64,000 bases of DNA from Heterobilharzia americana (Eukaryota > Platyhelminthes > Trematoda > Strigeidida > Schistosomatidae). The stretch is from positions 3,729,755 to 3,793,754 of the forward strand of contig OX104132.1 of assembly GCA_944470555.2 (NCBI GenBank), read 5' to 3'. Within the stretch, counting starts at the first letter, position 1; each line of letters begins with the position of its first letter. The translations under genes and the position numbers were made by a program. Of the stretch, positions 11,441-22,102 are shown piece after piece. Below the pieces are notes generated by a model that was given only the letters and a program-made list of their open reading frames with translations, did not search any database and was not told the origin of the DNA.

Positions 11441-11600
11441 GGTAACAGTGGAATGCAGGAGATGTGTTCTTCATCTTACCTGGAACTGGTCAGCCCGGTG
11501 TACCTGCACCCCAATGAGTGGAATCGCCAATCACTTCAAACTCTAAAGCTTTTGCTGGATGAAGTTTGCCACTTATGTAACGGGTATCAGATATTGTTTA
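11441..11600 (-). mobile_element. Diverged ribozyme-bearing SINE (Sm-alpha-like)
   Basis: Read on the minus strand from 11600, the text follows the Sm-alpha-like unit at 16800-16930: GTGGCAAACTTCATCCAGC, GGCGATTCCACTCATTGGG, GGTGCAGGTACACC, then a damaged hammerhead (CTGACCAG for CTGACGAG, GAAG for GAAA) ending CCTGCATTCCACTG. Both core elements carry mutations, so it should not self-cleave. Confidence 0.5.
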
Positions 11601-13017
11601 CTGATGATTATCATTTCCCGTTGTCATTTTATCTCAGGAATACTCATCAGCTGCATACAGTTTAACGCAGCTACTAGCATTTAAGTCAGTTCCAAATTAT
11701 AGACTTGGTAATCCCAAGTCATACCATGAAATCACTGATAACCCATACAACATGTAGATAGCAGTAAGAAATATAAGGTAACAATAATAACAGTAATGGT
11801 AATAACAGAAAAAGGGTCATGTAATCAAAAGGAAATATTATTAAATTATAGTCATCAAGGGAAGTGAGAGATTAACTACACTCTCCTTCTGTACTCAGAG
11901 GTCTAATTGGAAGTGTTTTTTATGTTAATCACCTCCACGAAGGGCTGTAATTTATAGCTTTTCTCTACGTTTATCATCCCAAGCTGTGGTAATTGAAATT
12001 TACTTCCTCTCAAGCATAGATCCTTGGGGATATATGTCCTCAGAGAGTAGAATGGATGCCCTCCATTCAGTTCTTTCAATGTTATACTTGGTACTCTAGG
12101 TGCGTATGGATTCACAAATATAGCTGAAAATGAAATGAGTAGGGTTCTGAGAGCATGCTTCAATAAAAGTCTAGATGAGGGAAAGCTTCTTCTCAGCTTT
12201 GCTTTTATTCTTGTATCTATTCACTCGAATATTCCATCTCTATTGAATGTAAGGTGTGTAAAAACATTCTTCTTTTCCACAGCTGAATATCTACTCCTCT
12301 TCTTCTATTATTCTCCCTAATTTATAATCCCTTTGGATATTTATTCTCTCAGAAACACTTCTCAATAATGTTTAGTTCTTCCACTATATTTTTTCACAGA
12401 GCATAATTTCTTAGTTCCATTATAAAGTGTTATGACTAGACCACGCTGACACCTGAAAAGACGGAAACTGTTCAAATTCCGGTATTTGTCAATCGATTTA
12501 TCTTTTCCATTCTTCTAACCACACTGAAGTCTAAGAAACTGAACTTGTTGTCATGCACATATCACTTCGTAGTTTTAGTAATAGTAGATTTCCTTTAATC
12601 CGTATTATAATTATGTTTATAGTACAGAACTTTGAGCATGTGATATTACATCAATTTATTCACTGTACAACAGTTTTTAAAACATTACCAATATGTAAGA
12701 AAGAATAACAAATAACAGGATTAGCGAAATGTTGAATGACTTCAGGAACATGATGACTATTCGTTATTACACAGTTGATTGTTAAGACTATGATGTAACA
12801 TGATTAACTACACACAATTAATTCACAAGCTAATTAAGCTGGTACAGTTGAGTTTCTCTATGTAGTTGTGTGTGCTTCTTATCTTGTCAGACGACAGATA
12901 TGGTGAGAGGTGTGGATGCTGAGGATAATAATAATAATACATCTTGTTCTAAATTGAAAACATTACCACAAATATTTCTTGTTGACAACAAATTTAAAAT
13001 ATTATTATTATATTATT
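11601..13017. other. No recognised feature
   Basis: AT-rich, with T-rich runs near 12200-12420. I find no coding segment or known repeat. A frame at 12870-13169 runs into an antisense RTE fragment and is not a gene. Confidence 0.4.
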
Positions 13018-13150
13018 TGTCCCTTGGGTTCATAGTGAAGCACAGGGATTCAGTTGTGCGTCTACATTTCACTCTCTTCTTTGCAGTCGATTCAACCCAA
13101 CTCCACAAAGGCCCACAAGCTTTCATTTCTTCCCCACATCATCTCCTACA
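13018..13150 (-). mobile_element. RTE 3' end fragment, antisense, fused to next
   Basis: The minus strand holds the last ~130 bp of the RTE element (the complement of GTGGAGTTGGGTTGAATCGA and the 3' tail ending near CCCTTGGGTTC). It stops at about 13150 where a plus-strand RTE segment begins without spacer, an inversion-type junction. Confidence 0.65.
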
Positions 13151-13705
13151 TGCGTTCATTAACCTGTAACCAGTGTGGAGATCTTCTGCACTCACCATAA
13201 AGCGTGAACAACATACGGATTTTCAACACAAATGTCAGTCAAGTCAGTGCTTCTATGTGGTTCAGAGACTTGGTGCGTTACGAAAGGAATTTCCAACAAA
13301 CTATAGATAGTCATCAACAACTGCCTACGCTGGCTGGTTACTGAAGATCAGATGGCCAGAATAATGAGAATAAGCAACAAGGAACTCTGTCAACGAACCA
13401 ATCAAGAACCCATTACCCAGCAAATATGCAGAAGGAAGTGGAGATGGAATGGGCATACACTAAGAAGGCCGACTGGAGACATCATGCACCTGGTCAGGCC
13501 CTCGAGTGGAATCCAGATGGGAAGCGACGATTTGGGCGTCCGAGGTGAGAATGACATGGAGGAGATCGTGTGAAGAAGAAGTGAGAGCTTGTGGGCAGTG
13601 GTGGAAGCAGGTTGAAAGATTGCAGAGAAGAGAGTTGAATGGAGACGTGCTAGTAAAGCTCTCTTTTGTTCCACTGGTAACCGAAGGGAGAAATATTAAC
13701 ATAAT
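13151..13705 (+). mobile_element. RTE-type retrotransposon C-terminal fragment (copy C)
   Basis: Plus-strand C-terminal RTE text: the strand for SVLLCGSETWCVTKGISNK (13233-13305 with frameshift), TNQEPITQQICRRKWRWNGH (13392-13455) and the following RPTGDIMH, then the end with GVRGENDMEE. The RT domain itself is absent. It is joined head to head with the antisense piece at 13018-13150. Confidence 0.7.
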
Positions 13706-14487
13706 AGTAGTTGTCTACACAGTTACTTCTCCCCTATTTTATACTTTTTAAGTAAATCAGTGCAAATTTACCCATCCAATGGGAGGTGTCGGTATCGTTC
13801 GTTCGTTGACCTTGTAGAGTAAATTTTCACTCTCCTGACTATTAGATTATTCACTCATACTAGTTGCACAACAGGTTGCTCTTATATCCCAGTCACCTGG
13901 TGGACGAAGTTCATGTGTTCAAAGTGATGCCAGTCACCTCTCATCAAATTATGAATATAAGTTAGTTAGACTGAAAAAAAGTCACACCAATTTTCTTGAA
14001 GTTGCAGATGTACCTTGTTAATGATCATCAATAAGCATAAAATTTAGATCAAGTCTCTCTCGTAACTTGATGACTACATCACAATATAGTCAACATTGAC
14101 TTAATAAACTTGATGGTAAGGTCTCTGGTGGCTTGAATAGATAGATAGATAGATAGATAGATACAGCTTACTCATCAGTGCCATTAAGCAAGAGACCTAG
14201 ATGACAGTATGACTTCCTCTCTATTACTTCCAACCTTAAAATAACATGCTAATTGGTCAAATGAAGAGGAAACATATAAACAGGACAATCAAACGTATGT
14301 TACCTCATTCTTCTTATCATTCGACTGAATTGTATTTACTTGAGTATACGCGTGACTCAAAGACAAAATTAGACTAATTGCATTGATCTAAACTAATGTC
14401 GTAACAAGGTGGGTATGAAGACAGGAGTAAACAGTAGTACCTGGAAGGAGGATTACTAGTAACAATTTGCACATTACTGATGATCAT
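13706..14487. other. No gene; GATA microsatellite
   Basis: Only an (ATAG)n run at 14137-14163 stands out. No coding or RNA signal. Confidence 0.4.
14137..14163. repeat. (ATAG)n microsatellite
   Basis: About six and a half perfect ATAG repeats, directly visible. Confidence 0.9.
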
Positions 14488-15485
14488 TATTTGTCCTAGT
14501 GAAACATACGGCTTCAGTAGCACGTCTACATTTCACTCTCTTCTTTGCAGTCGATTCAACCTGACTCCACAAATGCCCACAAGCTTTCATTTCTTCCCCA
14601 CATCATCTCCTACATGTCATACATGCACCCCCAACTAGTCGTTTCCCATTTGCATTTCACTCGATGACCTCACCTAGTACGTAATGTCCCTAATCAATCT
14701 TCTCAGTGTATGCCCAATCAAATCGATCTTCACTTTCTTCCATTGCGTATTTGTTGGGCTATGGGTTCTCCACTGGTTGGTTCGTTGCAAGGCCAGAGTG
14801 AGTTCCATGTTGTTTATTCTTTCTGGCCATCTGATGTGATCTTGAGTATCGAGCCAGAGTCAGCGACTGCTGTTCATGTATGTCTGCAGTTTTTTGGAAA
14901 TGCTTTTCGTAATACGCCACATCTCTCAAGCACCACATAGAAGCACTGACTTGACTGACTTAGTGCTGAAAATCCATATATTATTCACGCTTGATGCTGA
15001 GTTGAGTACAATAGATCTCCACACTGGTTTCAGGTCAATGAAGCCCTTGCTTGCTTGCTATCTTGCTTTTCCTATCTTGGCTAGCTTTGACGACTTCATC
15101 TGTGCCGCTTGTAGTTGGAACGACGCTGCCTAGGTAGGTGTAGTTGGAAGAGACAACTTACTTTAGGTTTCCCCTTTGCTGGTGTATATTTTTGTTGATA
15201 GGGTATCTTCATCACCTCTGTCTTGGCTACACTTATTCGGAGTTCCGTTTTCGCTGCATTGCCTCTTCTGTCAATTCGTTAGTTTTTGCCCGTAGATCTT
15301 CGGGTTCACGCGAGACAAGACATCAGATATAAATCGTCATCAGCGAAACCCAGACCTTCTAGGGTCTTTTCATTGGCCAAACAGCGTATGCCTATCTTCT
15401 CACGGCTCATCACACTTTGCCACAAAATACAGTAAACCACAGTCAGGAAGATCATCGGTGACGGAAGTTTAAAAAGAGCCAAATA
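14488..15485 (-). mobile_element. RTE-type retrotransposon fragment, antisense (copy D)
   Basis: The minus strand gives the second half of the RT and the C-terminus: a degraded PMIFLTVV strand (near 15450), GLGFADDDLYLMS with an extra D in the catalytic motif (near 15335), EVMKIP (near 15200), the YLG segment, RIYGFS and the final tail near 14490-14600. Short plus-strand frames at 14710, 14876 and 15144 are antisense shadows. Multiple stops make it a pseudogene. Confidence 0.75.
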
Positions 15486-16799
15486 GGCTGTCTCTTTGCT
15501 ACTTTATGACTTAATTAGTTACTCAGAATAAAGTGATGGGGTTTTTAGAGAAATATCCACTGTAGATTCACAGTTGAACATCTGAAGAAATAGAATTCAT
15601 CACCATTGAAAACTTTGAATTACTCTACAGCTGTTTCGACTTTGTATGAGTTATATCAGCCAGTACACAAGTACTTATGTGCCCCACCAAGGGTTGAACT
15701 CATAACCTTTAAACTTCACACAGAATTCGTTAGCCATTCAGCTTCTGGGTCAGAATTCACTAGTTCACAGTTTTATGTCTTCGTCAATTTGAGATATGAC
15801 GTGCGTATTAACCGTGGTCTTTATTTAGTATCCACTTCACTTTCGATTACTTTACCTCACAGGTCACGGTTTACTGTGGAGGAATTCCATGGCAGGACAA
15901 AACAGCTATCCAATACTGTTAGCTTCATAAAGAAATACAATGCATTCAAATGAGGGAAAACAAATCAGCTGTTATCACTTATCTATCTACCATAGCTTTA
16001 TCAAAATGAATGCAACAAAATCATAATCAACGGGTCTCGAATTTATAGCCTTACACGAGTATAATCTTCTCATATGTCTTTTACTTCAGGCAGATGGCAA
16101 TTGTAACTGTCTTAAATCCAAAGATTTCCCAGCTCCAAATAATCAGCCATAAAAGTAACAAACTTTTTAAAAACATAACCTATCAGATAGTAATAATAAT
16201 AATAATAGTCCGATATCACATGCTTTTGTCCCACTGATTAGAATGTCAGCCTTGAAGCTATTTTTCCAAATGTAGATTCCCAATCAATTTTCTGTAAACT
16301 AGAACAAACACTAATGAAGAATATTATTTCGAATGTAAATGAAGATAGAGAAACAAACCGGTAGGAATCAATCAAAGTTTGTTTTTCTAGAACTGACTGT
16401 TATCCTGCCAAATTTTATCACAATTTATATATATATAACCCTTCTCAAGGTCAAATACCGTAATTATGATTGGTTCTTGGAATCCAACCAATAGACTATT
16501 GATAAATCAAATTAGAATGACTGTAGTCTGACTGACAGTCAGTTGTATCGAATGTTAGACACTTTCTGATAGTAATTCCTCAACGGAGAATACAAGTAAA
16601 GGTAACCTTAATTGTTTCACTGTTCAAGTTATAAGTTATACTTTCCTATTGTTTATTCGATATTTTGAAGACATTTCTTCCTAGTAAATCCAACTAGGTG
16701 ATTTTTTTAAAATTTCTTGATCCATCTGTTCAGAATATAGCTATGAATAATTTTGATACATAAGTCATATTTGATAAATTGGTTAGTTGTGGCTAGCAG
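15486..16799. other. No gene; possible tRNA-like SINE relic near 15690
   Basis: GGTTGAACTCATAACC near 15690 resembles the complement of a SINE B-box, followed by TTAGCCATTCAGCTT, but similarity is weak. The rest is AT-rich, with an ATT/AAT-rich run near 16190-16210. Confidence 0.3.
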
Positions 16800-16930
16800 A
16801 AGAACCCAGGACGCGCATTTCGTCCTATTTGGGACTCGTCAGCTGGGTGTACCTGCACCCCAGTAACGTCAAGGCGTTATCCACTATGCCATGGATGAAC
16901 GATAGCCACTTCTTGTACAACAGGTGGTAG
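16800..16930 (-). mobile_element. Ribozyme-bearing SINE (Sm-alpha-like), internally deleted
   Basis: On the minus strand the unit reads GAAGTGGCTATCGTTCATCC, ATGGCATAGTGGATAACGCC, then jumps to GGTGCAGGTACACCCAG and a hammerhead. Compared with the fuller copy at 53640-53815 the middle part with the pol III B-box is missing here. The unit is typical of the schistosome Sm-alpha repeats, short tRNA-like elements transcribed by pol III. Confidence 0.7.
16803..16850 (-). ncRNA. Hammerhead ribozyme, apparently intact
   Basis: On the minus strand: stem I 5' arm CCCAG, core CTGACGAG, stem II GTCC/GGAC closing loop CAAATA, GAAA, short ATGCGCGTC segment with a GTC cleavage triplet, and stem I 3' arm CTGGG. 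All conserved core bases are present and stem I has five Watson-Crick pairs. Stem III is very short, as in other schistosome satellite hammerheads, which may need dimers. Self-cleavage would fall between 16810 and 16809. Confidence 0.75.
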
Positions 16931-17482
16931 ATATCCAGAACAAAACGCGTGTCCTGAATTCTTCTGCTAGCTACAACCAACCAGTTTATTATAATTAACA
17001 TTTAGGCAATATTAAGGTATCCGCATAGAAGCCCATATGCCAACAGAGGTCGAACAATTTGATCCAACAAAACAGTGAAGGATAACAGTTATGTCAATAA
17101 ATAGCAATAAGTTATATTTGTTTAAGTCTCAGTATATCTGTAATAAACTGTTTCCAGTTATTCATAGTGAAGTCTGATCTCAGCTTCTTCACGAAAATAA
17201 TCCAAAGTTATATAACCATAGGTGTAAAAGTAAGATATGGGGAATAGGGTTGAGTAAAATTCCATATTGGAACATTTATTTAGTATAGTATACAATGATA
17301 TAGTATTATTTGGATTATAGAATTACCAGCCTATCACACTCACTGTATAGTATAATTATAGGACAGTGGGTACATGGTGAAAGTCCAATCTCCCACTGAA
17401 TTACTTACCTTACTGGTATCTACCATTGTATGTTTGGGATGAATAGAGATTTGGTGTAGCATACAACAGTAGACATTAGATA
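16931..17482. other. No gene; short repeat at 17006-17052
   Basis: A motif near AAGGTATCCGCATAGAAGCC followed by ATGCCAACAGAGGTC recurs at about 54475-54520 (+) and 53535-53575 (-), each near a SINE relic. Nothing else recognisable. Confidence 0.35.
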
Positions 17483-17570
17483 TTGAGTGCATATTTGAAA
17501 TTCCAACGTTGTTTCGCACGGAAATCTGGTGCAAGCTTCTTCAGGGAAATAATTAAAATTGAACTATCAA

Positions 17571-17575
<5 letters not shown>
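17483..17575 (-). repeat. PLE-associated tail with hammerhead-like core, antisense
   Basis: The minus strand reads CCCTGAAGAAGCTTGCACC, AGATTTCCGTGCGAAACAACG. It is repeated on the plus strand at 21182-21265. CTGAAGA fits the CTGANGA hammerhead core, and CGAAAC with a GCAC/GTGC stem follows, but the 5' side of stem II is offset from the core. It ends at the (AT)n run. Confidence 0.45.

Positions 17576-17622
<47 letters not shown>
17573..17622. repeat. (AT)n microsatellite
   Basis: Twenty-five perfect AT units. The related copy near 21180-21188 has only a few, so the run grew here from a short seed. Confidence 0.9.
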
Positions 17623-17626
<4 letters not shown>

Positions 17627-18050
17627 GAATATATAAATGAATTTGCCCTACATATACTGCAGTACAATCTCTGGATTTGATTTCATAGACGCAGTTCAGT
17701 TGATTTTCTTTAAGCACTACATCTTTAACTATCATTAAGTTAGAATGTAGGGTAATTGTTCCACGGAAGTAAACTTATATGTCAAGTTTGTTGGGAAATT
17801 GAAAGCATTCACCGTCAAGACCAGTCTGAACTTCATTATTTCTGCATCAACAATAACACAATTTGAATTGATTTGATTCACTATGACTATCATTATCATC
17901 ATCAACATCATCTTCATTAATAACACTCATTTCCAATCCATTCCGGTTAATCGATGAGAAGAGAACTGGCTAACAGTATTCACCACCTTATGACAAATGA
18001 AATTCTATACACATCAAACTCATCTTTTCAATCTGTTTTTACAAAATTAC
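17623..18050. other. No recognised gene
   Basis: AT-rich flank of the large inverted repeat. Short frames have no recognisable domains. Confidence 0.35.
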
Positions 18051-18286
18051 CATGGTTTGCATATCCATTGATATGTTCAAAATCAATTCATGATAGATAA
18101 CAAGCGAACTATTCACTCAAACAAACAACTTCCAATGCATAAGTGTCGACAGTTGAAAATCATTCCCAACATGTTGATATGATTTGCTCATAGGGAACTG
18201 ATGTCACCGCTGAGATTACAGTTCCCACCACCTAGTAGAGAATTCAGTGACGTGTAGCAAATTGATAGTGTAAACTATTTTATTTT

Positions 18287-18571
18287 GTGACCGAAATGAA
18301 AATTTGGAACACGGGAAGATTTGAATCAATGAACACTGCGTTAAGTGTCACAGGTCACCTGGCACAAAACAAGACTGGACACTTGGTAGTTGCTCATTCG
18401 AATCATTCCACAGACAAACCACAATCATGTAAAATAATCAAGCTGATAATGTGTAATGTAGTCACACACATCCATTTTCAACAATCTGATCACATACAAC
18501 TACTCATCAAGGCATTTTATGAGATGAAAAATGGAAGAGGGAGAAGAAAACATATGGCAAATAGGAAATAA
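18287..18571 (+). other. 94-codon open frame of unknown status, repeated in both arms
   Basis: An open frame of unknown function with the counterpart 24094-24378 on the minus strand. Its end (LLIKAFYEMKNGRGRRK) resembles LIKSIYIKLRTGRGNK at 59.95 kb, placing it in the PLE-associated text. No known domain; its openness may only reflect recent duplication. Confidence 0.3.
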
Positions 18572-18749
18572 ATAATAAGAGAGTTGATGAAGTAGGGATG
18601 ATAAGGTGTGAGGACAACTCTGGTAATGTGATCAGTTGAAGATTACCATGGTGGTTCCATTTTAGTGAAACACTGAAATAATATCATTTACTAGATTCAC
18701 TGCATCGAACTAAAGTGTCGATCTCGGGAATCGTGCTAGCAGATCGATT

Positions 18750-19046
18750 ATGCCCAACATCTACAGTTTCAACTTTCAAAATAAAATATGTAGACAAAAT
18801 GGAAATGGTGACACGAGATCACTAATATCCCCTATCCTCGTAGGCATATTTAAGGATGGTAGGGAACAGATGGCCCCTCAAACACTAAGTCCTATTCCAA
18901 AGATATGCTTCCGATATATAGATGATACGATTATACTACTGAAATTGGAATACATCAATAGGTTCTTGGCACATATAAATTCAGTATTGAATGCAGTCCA
19001 ATTCACCTGTGACTTAGAAAGTGAAGAAGGTGAGCTAGCAATGTAG
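18750..19046 (+). pseudogene. Penelope-like reverse transcriptase fragment
   Basis: A 98-codon frame covers part of the RT palm: FNFQNKICRQNGNG, LISPILVGIFKDG (the SP-x-L-A step of PLE RTs), then the catalytic strand ICFRYIDDTIILLK with both aspartates, and FTCDLESEEGELAM. The canonical step before it, usually GVAMGSP, is degraded to GNGDTRSL. RT fingers and thumb are not in frame. The element would copy its RNA into DNA at a nick if intact. This copy is dead. Confidence 0.8.
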
Positions 19047-19254
19047 TGGTTTGCAAGATTAAACGAAAATAAGGTGGGAGTTTAGAGACTAGTGTCTAGA
19101 GGAAACCTACCCATTGAAATCGCTACTTCATCTTCAAATCCTCCTACCCCATCTCAGTTAAAGTAGGCCTAGTTAATGCCTGAGTGAAAGAGCGAAAATG
19201 CTTACTAGTAGACCAGAAAATCTAAGATAAGAAGTTAGACACATCAAGATTACA

Positions 19255-19563
19255 TTGGGTCTCAATAATTACCCACCTAAAGTTATAAATGACTTCATAC
19301 GAAATCGAAAGAAAAGTATAAGCAGTGTTAGTAGTAACAATATGGGTATTATTAATAATAATCCCACTACTAGTGGTAATAATGGCTACAGGGTTAAGAG
19401 CGAATTCAAAGCTTCTGCTGTGTTACCATACAAGGACGACACCTCAGAAGCATTACGAAGATTTGTCCATCAACCTGGCTGCGATTAAAGTACCATTCAA
19501 ACAAGCAAACTCACTCACAAACGAGCTTCATAGGTTAGAAGATCATATCGATGCAGTTCAGTA
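19255..19563 (+). pseudogene. Penelope-like linker fragment
   Basis: Two overlapping frames read NDFIRNRKKSI, VLPYKDDTSEALRRFVHQPG, then (with frameshift) IKVPFKQANSLTNELHRLED. PLEs have the same LPY-x-x-G-x-SE-x-LRR step between RT thumb and the GIY-YIG linker, so this follows the RT fragment in order. A run of Ser/Asn codons (AGTAGTAACAAT-type) at 19320-19385 interrupts it and differs from the other arm. Confidence 0.7.
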
Positions 19564-20137
19564 AAATAATTGAATTTACCAGATCCCTTACAATGATTTC
19601 GAGGTGAAATAAATAGGTGAATCAAAATAGTCGACTGGTCAGGGTTGATTAGAATAACACAGCACAAAAACTCAGCTAAATCAAGACTTATAGATTCTAA
19701 AATAAGAAATCTAGAGAACGGAGCTCGGCCATATCTCTGCTAACAATAACACACAATCACACAATAGGGTGGGATAGGGTGACAGTGTTGAAAACTAACT
19801 AAGCTGGGTGGAGGGAGCGGGAGATTGATAACTGACTGAATCTTTGTTTATCGAATCAACATCAAATACATGGAGTAATAGGAATGATTCTACATCCGTC
19901 ACAGATACATGGAAAATTCTACCACCCTTGTCATCACAGTGAAAAGTAGAGGTGATTGGGACTATATGAAGTCTGCCTGAAAGTTATGAAGTTACCTGAA
20001 ATGAATATGGACAATAGATTATGTGCGAATGATTGTTATCCAGTAAATGTTATTGTTTCAGGGTATGATATTTCTAATAAACAGACTTAAATGGAATTAC
20101 AATCGATTACAGTAACCAAGTTTTACTCATATATTAA

Positions 20138-20551
20138 TTACCATGGTGGACATGGGGTAAGGACAGACTGTTTTTGAACATGCAAGACAAGCATAAATTT
20201 GTGTATGGCCATGCAAACCGATATATACACATTTCGCAGTTTCTCTGTAATACGTGTAGATTGTCGTCTACAATCTACGGTTTTCGACATTTGGATATCT
20301 GGCTGCTTTTTATCTAGTTTATTCAGGTTCCACCATGCTGAAGTGCATATCTTGATTATTTCTGTCTGTTTTTGTGTAACAACACACACACACAAACAAA
20401 TTAATTGGTAAACACAGTGGGATGTGATGCAATCGTCTATGCAGTGATAACGCCTACATTGTAACATGTGTTGCGCTATATCGATTACAATAAGCCTGGC
20501 TGAATAGTATGTTTCACTTATGAAACACCTTAGCTTTCGTCTCCGAATCAC
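20138..20551 (-). pseudogene. Penelope-like endonuclease-region fragment, antisense
   Basis: A 137-codon minus-strand frame contains RRRKLRCFISETYYSARL, a CCxxC-like stretch DCITSHCVYQLICLC (zinc-binding linker), and at its end MAIHKFMLVLHVQKQSVLT, matching the end of the GIY-YIG region at 60.1 kb (AIAIHKFKSPLCVYKN). The GIY-YIG strand itself is degraded. It sits tail to tail with the plus-strand PLE text, as at 59.7-60.6 kb and in the other arm (22103-22387). Confidence 0.6.
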
Positions 20552-20689
20552 TCTGTAAGTTTATCCTCTGCTTGTTAATGCAATATAAACTCATTTCTTT
20601 TGAAAAGAATACAGAATGGATAATCTGATCACATATTTACTTGTTAGGTGAGAGGATAAATACAACAATTAACAAAATATGCAACAAAA

Positions 20690-21130
20690 ATTAGGAAAGA
20701 TGAGAACGCAGCTCGGCCATAACTCTGCAAACAATAACACGCAATCACACAATAGGATGGGATAGGGTGACAGTGTTGAAAACTAACTTAGCTGGGTGGA
20801 GGGAGTGAGAGATTGATAACCGACTGAATCTTTGTTTATCGAATCAATATCAAATACATGGAGTAATGGGAATGATTCTACATCCTTCACAGATATATGG
20901 AAAATTCTACCACCCTTGTCATCACAGGGAAAAGGAGAGGTGATTGGGACTATATGAAGTCTGCCTGAAAGTTATGAAGTTACCTGAAATGAATATGGAC
21001 AATAGATTATGTCGGGAGGATTGTTATCCAGTAAATGTTATTGTTTCACTGTGTGATATTTCTGATAAACAGACTAGAATGGAATTACAATCGACCACAG
21101 TGCCAAAGTCTTACACTTATACGATACGAA
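20690..21130 (+). repeat. Third copy of PLE segment in the inverted-repeat spacer
   Basis: From GATGAGAACGCAGCTCGGCC the text repeats 19705-20140 in the same orientation (CACACAATAGGATGGGATAG, GATTGATAACCGACTGAATC, GGGACTATATGAAGTCTGCC). It diverges after the TGCCAAAGTCTTACACTTAT stretch. It is therefore a direct repeat inside the spacer of an inverted repeat. Confidence 0.7.
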
Positions 21131-21159
21131 GAGGATTGGACAAGGAGATTAAATACACG

Positions 21160-21270
21160 TTTTTTTCAATTCATTTATACATATATATCCTTGATATTTC
21201 AATTTTTATTATTTCCCTGAAGAAGCTTGCACCAGATTTCCGTGCGAAACAACGTTGGAATAATTTGATT
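21160..21270 (+). repeat. PLE-associated tail with hammerhead-like core
   Basis: CTGAAGA at 21217-21223, then GCAC and GTGC as a possible stem, GAAAC at 21246-21250. Inverse copy of 17483-17575. Core bases fit a hammerhead, but stems are incomplete, so this is tentative. Confidence 0.4.
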
Positions 21271-21439
21271 TTAAACCCAGTGTGACTTATACAAATCTAC
21301 AATCTATATCTAATGTCTACTGTTGTATGTTCCACCAAATTTTTATTCATCTCAAACTGTTTCTTTGTAAATCTTGGGAAGCTGTTTGAACATTAATTTT
21401 AAGAGGTTAGGCTAACATCAGTCATTAGAAAGACATACT

Positions 21440-21900
21440 ATCCAGCTAAGTGGTGGTGTAGACAAAGAACATGCTTCATTACAAACCTCAGCATTGAATC
21501 AATAATTATGTCACTCCCCATTGTGTTTATCAGTTCATATGAATGTGGTCACACATACATAAGGAGGAGTAATCAAGCCATACAACTGACAGTACGTAAA
21601 CCTGTACCTACATAGTTTCAAAAATAAATTATCTGTGAAACTTCGATAAGCATAGATGGGTGACGAACCTATTCATCTACAGAAACGCGTCACAAAATGA
21701 ATGTTTAAAAAAAAGATATTTTTGCTTTGTATGGAAATAGTTAGTGGATGTATACTGAGATTAACAGCAGCGATAGGCATATACAAATTAAAACCATCTT
21801 TATATGTACAAAAACAGTTCGTTCTTACACTATACCTCCGTCTTGGTAAACTTTATTTTCTTACCAAGATTAGGATCAACTAGGTAACATCCAGGATTCT
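21440..21900 (+). pseudogene. Penelope-like GIY-YIG endonuclease fragment
   Basis: The plus strand reads SYECGHTYIRRSNQAIQL (the YIG strand as YIR, then the R-x-N helix) near 21532-21590 and later IGIYKLKPSLYVQKQFVLTL and FLTKIRIN, matching the minus-strand frame at 60.02-60.43 kb. Stops interrupt it. It leads into the right arm of the inverted repeat. Confidence 0.6.
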
Positions 21901-22102
21901 ACTACCAGCCTCTATCCATCATTTCTATCAGTAGAACTTCCTGTTTGTTCTCATCTTTCCTAGTTTTTATTGCATATTTTGTTAATTGTTGTATTTGTCC
22001 GCCCACCTAACAAGTAAATATGTGATCAGATTATCCATTCTGTATTCTTTTCAAAAGAAATGAGTTTATATTGCGTTACCAAGCAGAGGGTAAACTTACA
22101 GA

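Larger units (their letters stand above)
18051..20707 (+). repeat. Left arm of 2.65-kb inverted repeat (PLE-derived)
   Basis: From CATGGTTTGCATATCC this arm is the reverse complement of 21947-24613. Both arms carry the same order: PLE tail, a 94-codon frame, RT fragment, linker, endonuclease-linker fragment and a terminal antisense endonuclease piece. The RT frames in the two arms differ by only 2 of 98 residues and the 94-codon frames by 8. The arms are separated by 1239 bp. Confidence 0.85.

Noticed and set aside
12870..13169. 99-codon open frame as an exon
   Set aside because: Its second half is antisense RTE text (13018-13150) and the first half has no motif.
14168..14200. CTCATCAG as antisense ribozyme core
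   Set aside because: No GAAA complement at the right distance; chance match beside the ATAG repeat.
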